Shown: piece after piece, positions 17,728-26,225 of the stretch | How the letters are laid out: the number at the start of each line of letters is the position of its first letter | Numbering within the stretch: the first letter of the stretch is position 1 | NCBI GenBank assembly: GCA_035764935.1 | Contig: DASTYK010000188.1 | Location: 1 to 41,525 of the forward strand | Origin: Longimicrobiales bacterium | GTDB taxonomy: Bacteria > Gemmatimonadota > Gemmatimonadetes > Longimicrobiales > RSA9 | DNA: 41,525 bases | Direction of reading: 5' to 3' | Notes under the pieces: generated by a model | The model's database searches: none | Seen by the model: the letters and a program-made list of their open reading frames with translations, nothing else | What the model was told of the DNA's origin: nothing | Program-made: the position numbers and the translations under genes

Positions 17728-18972
17728 ATGAATCGCTTCGCACCCGTCAACGAACAGATGGACGAGATTCGCCGCGACGCGGTGGAGCTCGTCCCCGAGG
17801 AAGACCTCGCCCGCAAGCTCGAGCGCAGCGCACGCGACGGACGCCCGCTCCGCGTGAAGCAGGGCTTCGATCCGACTCGCCCCGACCTGCACATCGGCCA
17901 CGCCGTGTCGATGCGCAAGCTGCGGACGTTCCAGGAGCTCGGACACGACGTCATCTTCGTCGTCGGCGACTACACCGCGCGCGTCGGTGACCCGACGGGC
18001 CGCAGTGAAACGCGACCGCGCCTTTCGCCCGAGGAGATCGACGACAACGCGAAGACGTACGCCGCGCAGGCCGGACAGATCCTGGACGTTTCGCGCGTGC
18101 GCATCGAGTACAACTCGCGCTGGCTCGCACCGCTCGATCTCGCCGCAATCCTCGAGCTGACCGCGACGTACACGGTCGCACGGATGCTCGAGCGCGACGA
18201 CTTCGCGAAGCGCTATGCCGAGGGACGCGCGATCTCTGTCATGGAGTTCCTCTACCCGCTCATGCAGGCGTACGACTCCGTCGCGCTCCAGGCCGACGTC
18301 GAGCTCGGCGGGACCGACCAGAAGTTCAACCTGCTCGTCGGGCGCACCGTACAGGAGCGATATGGCCAGGAGCCGCAGGTCTGCCTGATCATGCCCCTCC
18401 TGCGCGGCACCGACGGCGAGCAGAAGATGTCCAAGTCGTACGGCAACTACATCGGCATCAGCGAGCCGGCCCAGGAGATGTTCGGCAAGACCATGTCCGT
18501 GCCGGACTCATTGCTGGAGGAATGGATCCGCCTGGCCGGTGCATGGCAGGGCAGGGAGCTGGAGCAGGCGCTCTCGGACGCGGCATCGAACCCGTACCGG
18601 GCCAAGCGTGCCCTCGGCCGACGCATCGTGTCCCTCTATCACGATGAGGCGGCCGCCGACGCTGCCGAGGCGCACTTCGACCGACTGTTCCGTGAGCACG
18701 CAGCGCCCGACGAAATGCCCGAGGTGACACTCCGGCTGACGGAGCCCAGCCTGCGCGTGCAGGACGGAAGTGCCTGGCTCCCCGGCCTGCTGGTGGCCGC
18801 GGGCCTCGCCGGCTCCAACAGCGAGGCGATTCGGCTGATCGGGCAGGGCGCCGTAAGTGTCGATGGCGCAAAGACCAGTGACCGCAACGGCAGGGTCGCG
18901 GCGGCCGCCGGCGCTTCGGCGGTGCTGCAGCGGGGGAAGCGCCACTTCGTCAGAGTGCATTTTCAGGCGTGA
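17728..18972 (+). CDS. tyrS: Tyrosyl-tRNA synthetase
   Basis: The 414-residue class I aminoacyl-tRNA synthetase has HIGH at 55-58 and KMSKS at 233-237, the tyrosine-site region 'ELGGTDQKFNLL', and a C-terminal S4 RNA-binding domain from about 350 ('LLVAAGLAGSNSEAIRLIGQGAVSVDG'). It charges tRNA-Tyr. Within the family it resembles the TyrZ-like group with 'RPDLHIGHAV'. ATG 17728 lies 10 bases after the kinase stop without a clear ribosome binding site, so it may depend on coupling or its own signals. It has no link to wall salvage by function; its position at the end of that operon is notable. No terminator is evident downstream. Confidence 0.95.
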   Translation: MNRFAPVNEQMDEIRRDAVELVPEEDLARKLERSARDGRPLRVKQGFDPTRPDLHIGHAVSMRKLRTFQELGHDVIFVVGDYTARVGDPTGRSETRPRLSPEEIDDNAKTYAAQAGQILDVSRVRIEYNSRWLAPLDLAAILELTATYTVARMLERDDFAKRYAEGRAISVMEFLYPLMQAYDSVALQADVELGGTDQKFNLLVGRTVQERYGQEPQVCLIMPLLRGTDGEQKMSKSYGNYIGISEPAQEMFGKTMSVPDSLLEEWIRLAGAWQGRELEQALSDAASNPYRAKRALGRRIVSLYHDEAAADAAEAHFDRLFREHAAPDEMPEVTLRLTEPSLRVQDGSAWLPGLLVAAGLAGSNSEAIRLIGQGAVSVDGAKTSDRNGRVAAAAGASAVLQRGKRHFVRVHFQA

Positions 18973-19391
18973 GCCAGAATCGGCTGGACAGAGGAGCGGC
19001 GTCGGGAGCCAACCCGGCAGGCGCCCTGGGATCTGTCCGCCAGTGCCCCGAATCCCCTCAACAACCCTCTTTCGCGTCGCGAAGTCGCGGTTTAGCTTGG
19101 CCGTGTCACTCTCAGCTTGGGATGAACCGTAGGCGGCGAGGGCTCACCGGCGCGCAACCGGGGTCGAATCCCCTGACCAGAGCCATCCGCCAGCCGCAAC
19201 ATCGGTAGTCAGTACCAGGCGTTCCAGTCGCACCAGCAGCACCCAGCATCAGCAGCTTCGGCCGACCGCGTCGGCCGTAACTGAGTCGTTGCCGCGCACA
19301 TGGACGTGCCTTCCATCGAACGTTCGTTCGGATCGGTGGGGCACGCACTGTATTGCGTGGCGGCGGCATACACCTCACCAAGGAGGGTTGT
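18973..19391. other. 419-base gap with no supported gene; two small palindromes
   Basis: I see no convincing protein gene here. A 7-bp hairpin CGGCCGA / TCGGCCG lies at 19259-19277 and a perfect 10-base palindrome CGAACGTTCG at 19317-19326, about 65 bases before the SusC start; the latter could be an operator. Around 19150-19184 a T-arm-like stretch (CGGGG-TCGAATC-CCCTG followed by ACCAGAGCCA) recalls a tRNA 3' end but has no matching 5' half. The SusC promoter probably lies in this gap but I cannot place it. Confidence 0.4.
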
Positions 19392-22300
19392 GTGATTTCG
19401 CTCAGAAGCGCACTCACCTGCCTGGCTGCAGGGCTGCTGACGGCATTGCCGGCAGCGGCGCAGCAGACCGGGTCCGTCACGGGAACGGTCACCAGTGCGG
19501 GGACCGGGGAGCCGCTCGCCGGCGTCCAGGTCAGCATCGAGGGGACGGGGCTGGGTACGCTGACGCAGGCCAACGGCCGGTACCTGATTCTGCAGGTCCC
19601 TGCGGGGCAGCAGACGGTGCGGGCCGACCTGATCGGCTACGGAACGGTGACGCAGACGGTGACCGTCACGGCGGGACAGGGGACCACAGTGAACCTGCGG
19701 ATGGAGTCCGAGGCGATCGCGATGAGCGAGATCGTGGTGACGGGTGTCGCGGGAGCGACGCAGCGCACCAAGCTCCCGTTCGAGGTCGCGCAGGTCAACT
19801 TCGAGGACCTGCCGGTGCCGACACCGAACCCGGCGAGCTCGCTGCAGGGCAAAGTGTCGGGTGTGACGGTCGTGCAGGGCAGCGGCCGACCGGGCTCGGC
19901 GCCCTCGATCCTGCTGCGCGGCCCGACGTCGCTGAATGCGAGCGGTCGCGACCAGGAGCCGCTGTACATCGTGGACGGCGTGATCCTGGGCTCGAGCCTG
20001 GTTGACATGTCGGCCCTGGACATCGAGAGCGTGGAGGTGGTCAAGGGTGCTGCGGCGGCGTCGATGTACGGGTCGCGTGCGGCGAACGGCGTCGTGCAGA
20101 TCCGCACCAAGCGCGGTCGCAACATGATGGACAACGACGTGCGCTACACGGTTCGAAGTGAGTTCGGCCGCTCCGCGCTGGCCAGCATTCCCGACCAGCT
20201 GCTCACGCGCTCTCACCAGTATGAGGTCACCAACGGCCAGTTCGTGAACAGCAGCAACGGCCAGCCATGCGACTGGCTCGCGTGCACGTCACCGCGGCTG
20301 GCGGGCCAGTGGGCGGCGCCGGGTCAGGCGCGCACTGCGTGGAACACGGTGCAGGCGGTGCCTTGGCCGGGCACGACCTACAACCAGGTCGACCGTTTCT
20401 TCGAAGAGGGCAATTTCATGCAGCATTACCTGTCCGCGGAGGGGCGGACGGGTGCCACCAACTTCCACGTCTCGGTGAGCAACCTTCAGGACGAAGGCGT
20501 CATGCCGGGCATGGAGGGGTTCGATCGCACGAACCTGCGCGTGAACGTGGACCAGGCGGTGATGGAGCAGCTGCAGGTCCAGGCGAGCGCGTTCTACAGC
20601 ACGTCGGACCAGGGCCAGTTCCCCGAGTCGCAGGGCAACCCGCTCTTCGACCTGACCCGCATGCCGGCGGGTGTGGATCTGATGTCGGAGGATCCCGATG
20701 CGCCGGGAGAGATCGTGCTGCTCGTCGACCCGACGAACAACGAGAGCCCGAATCCGCTGTACCAGATGTTCAACCGCAAGTACTCGGAGGGGCACAGTCG
20801 TTTCCTGGGGTCGCTGAACGCGCGATTCAGCCCGATCTCCTGGTTCGACATCGATGCCAATGCGAGCTACGACCGGCGTGATCTCGATCAGCGCGACTAC
20901 TATCCGAAGGGCTACCGCACGATCAACTCGTCGGCCTCGCTGAACGAGGGCAACCTCTGGGAGTTCCGCCGGCGCGATGATGCGATCAACGCGAGCCTGA
21001 CGGGTACCTTCCGACTGAATCTCACGGATGGGATCACGAACCGAACCCAGCTGCGCTACCTCTATGAGGCGCAGGACCGGAGCCAGGTCGAATCGGGAGG
21101 ATCGCAGTTCGCGGTTCGCGATGTGCCGACGCTGGACAACCTGGACCAGTCTACGCTCAGCAGCGGATCCTACGAGAACACGATCCGCGCCGACGGCTAT
21201 TTCGTCATCACGAACTTCGACATTTTCGACAAGTACGTGATCGACGGCCTGGTCCGCAACGACGGCAGCTCACTGTTCGGCGAGGACGAGCGTCGGCAGT
21301 GGTACTACCGTGTGGCGGGTGCCTGGCGCCTGTCGCAGGAGCCCTGGTTCTCCATTCCCGGCATTGACGAGTTCAAGCTGCGCTACTCGCTCGGTACCGC
21401 CGGTGGCCGTCCGAACTTCGAGGCGCAGTACGAGACGTTCAGCGTCTCCGGTGGCTTCGTACGTCCGGTGACTCTGGGTAACACGCTGCTCAAGCCGGAG
21501 CATACGACGGAGCACGAGGCCGGCATCGATGCCAGCTTCTTCGACAACCGGATCGGCCTTGGCCTGACATACGCCAACGCCAGCACCGAGGACCTGATCC
21601 TGCCCGTGCCGCTGGCGGCGTACACAGGCTACCAGACACAGTGGCAGAACGCTGGCACCATTCAAAGCAAGACGTGGGAAGTCACGCTCGATGCGCGCCT
21701 GCTGAACCGTGACAACGTGAACTGGTCGGCGAAGCTGCTGTTCGACCGCACCCGCTCGGACATCACCGAGCTGAACGTGCCCGTTTTCCAGTATGGCGTC
21801 GGTGGCCAGGGACTGGGCTCGGTGTTCTACGCGCGGCCCGGCGAGGAGATCGGCACGTTCTACGGAACGCACTATGCGACGAGCTGCGCGGACCTGCCGA
21901 CCGGCATGAGCTGCGACGGCTTCGCCGTGAACGACGATGGTTTGCTGGTGTGGGTTGGTGCCAGCGGGCTCGACGACCCGCAGTGGGGCACGGACTCGGA
22001 CGTGACGATCCGCAACGCCAGGGTCAAGTGGGGTACGCCGTTCGCCGGTGAGTGCACGGACCGCTCGACGGGTCAGCGCACGCTGTTCTGCCCCGTCGGC
22101 AACAGCATGCCGGACTGGAACGCGGCGCTTTCCACCAACTTCAGTTTCAAGGGCATCGGCCTGTACGCCCTGCTCGGACACTCGCACGGCTTCGATGTCT
22201 ACAACCAGCCGCTGCAGTGGGGCACCTTCAAGCGCTACTCGGGCATCATGGACCAGACCGGCGTGCCGGAGGCGCAGCAGAAGCCGATCGGCTACTACGA

Positions 22301-22619
22301 CGCGATGTACGGGGTGAGCGGACTCCAGCCGAGCAACCTGTTCGTGGAGGACGCGACGTTCACGAAGCTGCGCGAGGTATCGGTCAGCTACCGCTTCTCG
22401 AGCGATATGCTGAGCGGCGTTCCAGGCCTGAGCCGCTTCAACTCGATCGGGATCAGCCTGACCGGCCGCAACCTCTACACATGGACGGACTACCGCGGGT
22501 TCGATCCGGAAGTCGGCAAGGGTGGTGGCGAGACGGGCTCTGCCGCGCTCGCGCGCGTGGAGGGCTTCCAGTACCCGAACTTCCGCACGTTCACCGCAGC
22601 CATCGACGTGGTCTTCTAA
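19392..22619 (+). CDS. SusC/RagA-family TonB-linked outer membrane receptor
   Basis: The protein has about 1075 residues. A signal peptide ('LAAGLLTALPAAAQQ') leads into a carboxypeptidase-regulatory-like domain ('GSVTGTVTSAGTGEPLAGVQVSI'), then a plug domain with the SusC signature ('LQGKVSGVTVVQGSGRPGSAP', 'LYIVDGVILGSS', 'IESVEVVKGAAAASMYGSRAANGV'), then a long beta-barrel with 'LKPEHTTEHEAGIDASFF' and the terminal strand ending 'AIDVVF'. The start is GTG 19392 because AGGAGGG lies just before it and the signal peptide follows; a TTG at 19353 is less likely. The SusD-like gene begins 13 bases after the stop. The pair should import an unknown polymer-derived nutrient. Confidence 0.95.
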   Translation: MISLRSALTCLAAGLLTALPAAAQQTGSVTGTVTSAGTGEPLAGVQVSIEGTGLGTLTQANGRYLILQVPAGQQTVRADLIGYGTVTQTVTVTAGQGTTVNLRMESEAIAMSEIVVTGVAGATQRTKLPFEVAQVNFEDLPVPTPNPASSLQGKVSGVTVVQGSGRPGSAPSILLRGPTSLNASGRDQEPLYIVDGVILGSSLVDMSALDIESVEVVKGAAAASMYGSRAANGVVQIRTKRGRNMMDNDVRYTVRSEFGRSALASIPDQLLTRSHQYEVTNGQFVNSSNGQPCDWLACTSPRLAGQWAAPGQARTAWNTVQAVPWPGTTYNQVDRFFEEGNFMQHYLSAEGRTGATNFHVSVSNLQDEGVMPGMEGFDRTNLRVNVDQAVMEQLQVQASAFYSTSDQGQFPESQGNPLFDLTRMPAGVDLMSEDPDAPGEIVLLVDPTNNESPNPLYQMFNRKYSEGHSRFLGSLNARFSPISWFDIDANASYDRRDLDQRDYYPKGYRTINSSASLNEGNLWEFRRRDDAINASLTGTFRLNLTDGITNRTQLRYLYEAQDRSQVESGGSQFAVRDVPTLDNLDQSTLSSGSYENTIRADGYFVITNFDIFDKYVIDGLVRNDGSSLFGEDERRQWYYRVAGAWRLSQEPWFSIPGIDEFKLRYSLGTAGGRPNFEAQYETFSVSGGFVRPVTLGNTLLKPEHTTEHEAGIDASFFDNRIGLGLTYANASTEDLILPVPLAAYTGYQTQWQNAGTIQSKTWEVTLDARLLNRDNVNWSAKLLFDRTRSDITELNVPVFQYGVGGQGLGSVFYARPGEEIGTFYGTHYATSCADLPTGMSCDGFAVNDDGLLVWVGASGLDDPQWGTDSDVTIRNARVKWGTPFAGECTDRSTGQRTLFCPVGNSMPDWNAALSTNFSFKGIGLYALLGHSHGFDVYNQPLQWGTFKRYSGIMDQTGVPEAQQKPIGYYDAMYGVSGLQPSNLFVEDATFTKLREVSVSYRFSSDMLSGVPGLSRFNSIGISLTGRNLYTWTDYRGFDPEVGKGGGETGSAALARVEGFQYPNFRTFTAAIDVVF

Positions 22620-22632
22620 GGAGCCGATACTG

Positions 22633-24258
22633 ATGAGACATCTTCACCGGAAGCTTGCCGTCGGTGCGCTGCTCCTGGCAGGAACTGCAGCCTGCGCCGA
22701 CCTGGACGTGGCGAACCCGAACGACGCGAACCAGGAGCGTGCGCTCTCGAGCGCTGGCGACGTCGTGTCGCTGATCTCCAGCAGCTATAACTCCTGGTTC
22801 ACTGGTAACTACTCCTACGATGGACCGGGGCTGTTCCTCAGCAATGCCTCGTTCCAGCACACGGCGCCGTGGGCGAACGGAGGTATGGAGTTCTATGGCC
22901 GTATCCCCCGCCAGGCCACGGCCAATGACCCGGCACATCCCGAGTACCTGCACCTTACGTCGGCCTGGTATCAGTCCTACCGCGCGATCGCGGGTGCCTC
23001 GGAGGGGCTGCGCTCCCTGGAGGACCCGGCGATCGCAGAAGAACTGTCAGCGACCGAGATCGTGCGTGCGCAGGCGTTCGGCAAGTTCGTTCTCGCCAAT
23101 GCGCACGCAACGCTGGCCATCCTCTTCGACAACGGCTTCATCGTCGATGAGACGGTCGCGGTATTCGACGAGCAGGGCTTCCCGATCCCTCTGCCTGCGG
23201 TGAGCTACCAGGAAATGCTCGACGCAGCTCTGGGCTACTTCGATCAAGCGATCGCGCTTGCCGAGGCCAACGAGTTCGAGATTCCGACGAGCTGGCTGCA
23301 GGCTGCAGGGCTGACGTCAGAAGACCTGGCGCTGATCTCGCATTCCTTCAAGGCTCGCTACCGGGCGGCAGTTGCCCGTACACCCGAGGAACGCGCTGCA
23401 GTGGACTGGACGGCCGTGATTGCCGACGTCCGGGCCGGAATCACCGAAGATTTCTCGATGGACATGGATGCGAACAACGGCTGGTACCAGGAGATGCTGG
23501 ACTACGGCACGTCCAGCGGCTGGTCCCAGTCACCGTATTTCATCTACGGCATGGCTGACCAGTCCGGCAATTACCAGGCGTGGCTGGACCTGCCGCTCTC
23601 TGCAAAGGACGTGAATCTGCCGAACGGTGATCCCGTTCTCATTATCACGCCCGACCTGCGCTTCCCGCAGGGTACCACGCTGGAGGAGCAGCAGGACAGC
23701 TCTGGCATCTACTTCAAGACGCCGACGAACATTGCCAATGTGCATGCCCGCCCGGATCGTGGCACCTGGCGCTGGTCCTATTACAAGGACTACCGGCACG
23801 ATCTGTACAACGCGTGGTCGGATTTCACACACAACGAGATCGACTACAACGAGATGCGTCTGCTGGAGGCGGAGGGACTCTACCGGCAGGGTCAGCTGCA
23901 GGCGGCGGCCGACCTCATCAACGTGACGCGCGTTGCTGCCGGCCTTAACGCGACCGACGCGGCGGGCACGAATACGAGCTGTGTGCCACGCCTGCCGGAT
24001 GAGACCTGCGGCGATCTGTTCGAGATGCTCAAGTGGGAGAAGCGACTCGAAGTCGTCTTCGAGGGCCTGCTCGGCGCGCCGTGGTACTTCGACAGCCGCG
24101 GGTGGGGTGATCTGTGGATCGGTACGCCCTTGCAGTTCCCCGTCCCGTGCAAGGAAGTCCAGGTGCTTTCGCTGCCGGAGTGCAACTCCTACGGCGGGCT
24201 CGGTGGGGAGATGGGTTCACCGGGAAGCAACTACGACTGGCCGCACGAAGGAGCATAG
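22633..24258 (+). CDS. SusD/RagB-family nutrient-binding outer membrane lipoprotein
   Basis: The 541-residue lipoprotein (lipobox 'LAGTAAC') continues 'ADLDVANPNDANQERALSS', the usual mature SusD start, and has the family C-terminal pattern 'NEIDYNEMRLLEAEGLYRQGQLQAAADLINVTR' and 'WEKRLEVVFEGL'. It caps the SusC-like barrel encoded 13 bases upstream. It is about 95 residues longer than the SusD-like protein at 1102-2442 and clearly different in sequence, so the two pairs likely take up different ligands. A strong hairpin terminator follows within 10 bases. Confidence 0.93.
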   Translation: MRHLHRKLAVGALLLAGTAACADLDVANPNDANQERALSSAGDVVSLISSSYNSWFTGNYSYDGPGLFLSNASFQHTAPWANGGMEFYGRIPRQATANDPAHPEYLHLTSAWYQSYRAIAGASEGLRSLEDPAIAEELSATEIVRAQAFGKFVLANAHATLAILFDNGFIVDETVAVFDEQGFPIPLPAVSYQEMLDAALGYFDQAIALAEANEFEIPTSWLQAAGLTSEDLALISHSFKARYRAAVARTPEERAAVDWTAVIADVRAGITEDFSMDMDANNGWYQEMLDYGTSSGWSQSPYFIYGMADQSGNYQAWLDLPLSAKDVNLPNGDPVLIITPDLRFPQGTTLEEQQDSSGIYFKTPTNIANVHARPDRGTWRWSYYKDYRHDLYNAWSDFTHNEIDYNEMRLLEAEGLYRQGQLQAAADLINVTRVAAGLNATDAAGTNTSCVPRLPDETCGDLFEMLKWEKRLEVVFEGLLGAPWYFDSRGWGDLWIGTPLQFPVPCKEVQVLSLPECNSYGGLGGEMGSPGSNYDWPHEGA

Positions 24259-24265
24259 GCAGAAA

Positions 24266-24300
24266 CGAGTCGAGGGGGCGCTTCGGCGCCCCCTCACTCG
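24266..24300 (+). terminator. Hairpin terminator after the second SusC/SusD pair
   Basis: A perfect 10-bp stem GAGGGGGCGC-TTCG-GCGCCCCCTC (24272-24295) is extended by a flanking CGAGT / ACTCG pair with one bulged base. No T-run follows, but the stem is very stable and lies between convergent genes, so it may stop transcription in either direction. Confidence 0.65.
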
Positions 24301-24346
24301 TAACAGCGGTTCTCGTGACCTGCGTCCGGCCCGGGGCAACCAGGGC

Positions 24347-24514
24347 TCAGGCCAGGTACACCGAGAGGAGCGGTGCAGCAGGCTCGATCAGACCCTGGAC
24401 CGGCGGTTCCTCGTCCTCATCAGGATTCGGCTGCGGCATGCGCGGCTCGGTCGGACTGGAGCACGCCGCGGCCGCGAGAACGCCGGACAGGAAGAGAAGG
24501 CGGATCGATTTCAT
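24347..24514 (-). CDS. Small 55-residue lipoprotein, unknown function
   Basis: The protein starts 'MKSIRLLFLSGVLAAAACSS', a complete lipoprotein signal with lipobox ending at Cys18. A short acidic proline-rich mature part follows ('PQPNPDEDEEPPVQGL'). The ATG at 24514 has AGGAG 9 bases upstream, which supports it over the longer open frame. A promoter-like TATATT lies about 34 bases before the start. I do not recognise a family. It may be a structural envelope peptide. It is convergent with the SusD-like gene and separated from it by the terminator. Confidence 0.65.
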   Translation of the reverse strand: MKSIRLLFLSGVLAAAACSSPTEPRMPQPNPDEDEEPPVQGLIEPAAPLLSVYLA

Positions 24515-24547
24515 CGCGCGACACTCCTGAAGGGTGACCAACGCTGA

Positions 24548-24553
24548 AATATA
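24548..24553 (-). promoter_or_regulatory. Possible -10 element for the small lipoprotein gene
   Basis: Read on the minus strand the bases are TATATT, five of six matching TATAAT, in an otherwise GC-rich stretch and about 34 bases before the ATG at 24514. No good -35 box is seen. Confidence 0.4.
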
Positions 24554-24585
24554 ACGTGCGGCTGGCGGCCAGCGTAACCGTGATC

Positions 24586-24996
24586 TCAGCTCGCCGGCTC
24601 CAGCTCTCCGCACGCCACAACCGAGGCACCGTCCAGGACTCGTGCTGCAAATGCGCGGCCGTGCCGCAGCATGCCGGGCAGCGTGTTTTCCTGCACGGCG
24701 GAGCCCGAGGCATCCGTCTCGAGGGCCGGGTACGAAGCGGCTCCGCCTACCAGGGCCCCTTCGTGGGCGCAGGTGTCTTCATTGATCCGCCAGGCGTAGC
24801 TGGCATCCGGCTGGGCACCTGCAATCTGGATGGATACTTCCGTGCGGCCGAACTGGGAAAGCACGGCCACGTTCCCGCTGACCTCGCTGCCGACGATCCT
24901 GCCTTCCCACGGGTAGATCTCGGGCTCCGTACCGGTCACGCATCCGCAAAAGACGACTACGGCCGCAGGAATCAGTCGAACGTGGTTGATCGTCAT
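24586..24996 (-). CDS. 136-residue lipoprotein, possibly a Cu/Zn-SOD- or CHRD-like beta-sandwich
   Basis: The start ATG at 24996 has GAGGG just before it and begins a lipoprotein signal ('LIPAAVVVFCGC', Cys19). The mature part is beta-rich: 'GRTEVSIQIAGAQPDASYAWRI', 'TCAHEGALVG', 'ASYPALETDASGSA', 'VVACGEL'. The order of strands, a Cys-containing 'NEDTCA' loop and the final 'ACGEL' recall the Greek-key fold of Cu/Zn superoxide dismutase and CHRD domains, but the metal-binding histidines are absent, so no enzyme activity is claimed. The conserved cysteine pair may form a disulphide. It is divergent from the barrel protein gene at 25117. Confidence 0.6.
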   Translation of the reverse strand: MTINHVRLIPAAVVVFCGCVTGTEPEIYPWEGRIVGSEVSGNVAVLSQFGRTEVSIQIAGAQPDASYAWRINEDTCAHEGALVGGAASYPALETDASGSAVQENTLPGMLRHGRAFAARVLDGASVVACGELEPAS

Positions 24997-25116
24997 GTCC
25001 CTCGAGGGAATCCGTGCATGAGAGCCGTTGCTTCTCAAGTCTGGACACAGCAGGCGGGGTCGCGCAAGATTTTCCCCTGCGGTGCATACCACTCTGCGAT
25101 AAGGCGGAGGTAGAGC

Positions 25117-25719
25117 ATGCGACGTAGCAAGCTGGTGCAGGCACCGATCTGTACACTTGCCGGGATTCTGCTGCTGCCCGGCACCTCGATGGCCCAGTCC
25201 GTGGCGGCAGTCGATGGGCCTGCCTTCGGCGTCGGCTACGCCGCGAATGCGCCGGAGCTGCTCGCGGGCGCCGCCGCCTGGTTCGTCGTCCCGGCGCTTG
25301 GCGGCATCGGCCTGTACGCCGACGCGAAGTTCGACGTCGACAGTCCGGCGCGCGGCGACACGTACGAAGCCGACCTGACCGCCGCCGAGGTCGACAGCGA
25401 ACTGGGCGACGAGTATCGAGACAGCGAAGGTAGCTGGCGCAGCTTCAATATCGCTGTCGTTCGACCGGTCACGCCCTCCCTCATGCTGTACGCGGGTGGC
25501 GGCTACGCACGCGAAACGATGTACCGCCAGTACGTCGACGCGACCGGCTCGCGGGGGCTGGGCGGCGTCTACTGGGTGCGCTCTCCCGACGAGAATGGGA
25601 GCAGCGTCAACTTCCTGGCGGGTATGTTCCTCCGGCTCGGCCGCCACCTGAACGCGCAGTTCGGGCTGGACAGCGCTCCTCGCGGCTTCGGTGTCGGGAT
25701 GTCGCTGGTGTTCGATTGA
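25117..25719 (+). CDS. Probable small outer membrane beta-barrel protein
   Basis: The 200-residue protein has a Sec signal peptide with a likely cut at 'SMA-Q' (about residue 26). The mature part alternates polar and aromatic residues in strand-sized blocks ('GGIGLYADAKFDVD', 'SFNIAVVRPVTPSLMLYAGGGYARE', 'SVNFLAGMFLRLGRHLNAQFGLD') and ends 'FGVGMSLVFD', near the terminal aromatic expected for a barrel. Its size fits an 8- or 10-stranded OmpA/OmpW-like barrel. The ATG is preceded by GGAGG. No specific family is recognised, and function is unknown. Confidence 0.65.
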   Translation: MRRSKLVQAPICTLAGILLLPGTSMAQSVAAVDGPAFGVGYAANAPELLAGAAAWFVVPALGGIGLYADAKFDVDSPARGDTYEADLTAAEVDSELGDEYRDSEGSWRSFNIAVVRPVTPSLMLYAGGGYARETMYRQYVDATGSRGLGGVYWVRSPDENGSSVNFLAGMFLRLGRHLNAQFGLDSAPRGFGVGMSLVFD

Positions 25720-25777
25720 GCGCCGCCACCGTTCTTAACAGTACTCTGCAGCACATCCTCGAACTGGAGCACCGATC

Positions 25778-26200
25778 ATGCGAAGGAACGTACCGCGCCT
25801 TGCAGCCGTCTGCCTCTTCCTGTGCGTGGCAGCGCTCACGGCATGCACGAGCGCGACGAGATCTGATGAAGGCGCCTCGCGCCAGGACGTCCTCACGCGC
25901 GAGCAGATCATGGGAGTCTCGGGCGTGAGCTCACTGTATGAGGTCGTGCAGCGCCTGCGTCCGCGCTGGCTGGAGGCGCGCGGAGGCGAACGCAGCTTCG
26001 GCCTGTCCACCGAGATCGTCGTGTACCAGAACCAGTCGTTCCTGGGAGGTCTGGGAACACTCGAGCAGCTGTCGCCCGACATGGCGTACCAGCTGCGCTG
26101 GCTGGATGGAGCGACCGCGTCGGCTACACTGCCGGGCCTCGGCTCCCGTCACGTGGCGGGTGCGATCGTGATCAGTACCAGTCCGCCGGACAACGAGTAG
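25778..26200 (+). CDS. 140-residue lipoprotein with a degenerate TonB-receptor plug-like region
   Basis: The signal ends in a lipobox ('VAALTAC', Cys23). The mature part has 'VLTREQIMGVSGVSSLYEVVQRLRPRWLEARGG', then 'TEIVVYQNQSFLGGLGTLEQLSPDMAYQLRWLDGA' and 'GSRHVAGAIVIST'. This follows the layout of receptor plug domains (helix, 'VYVDG' strand, 'I..I..L....A...G...G.I.I.T' end) but without any barrel. It is a putative periplasmic or surface lipoprotein of unknown role. The ATG is placed by GGAG about 10 bases upstream. The next gene, convergent, is also an orphan plug protein. Confidence 0.65.
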   Translation: MRRNVPRLAAVCLFLCVAALTACTSATRSDEGASRQDVLTREQIMGVSGVSSLYEVVQRLRPRWLEARGGERSFGLSTEIVVYQNQSFLGGLGTLEQLSPDMAYQLRWLDGATASATLPGLGSRHVAGAIVISTSPPDNE

Positions 26201-26225
26201 GTGCAGCGCGGGTGGCGCGGGCGCT

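Noticed and set aside
19105-19184. Possible tRNA gene ending in CCA
   Set aside because: The T-loop would be TCGAATC rather than TTCRANY, no upstream bases pair with the 3' acceptor strand, and no sound anticodon arm can be drawn.
18969-19208. 79-residue plus-strand frame after tyrS
   Set aside because: It has no ribosome binding site, overlaps the tyrS end and has shadow-like composition.
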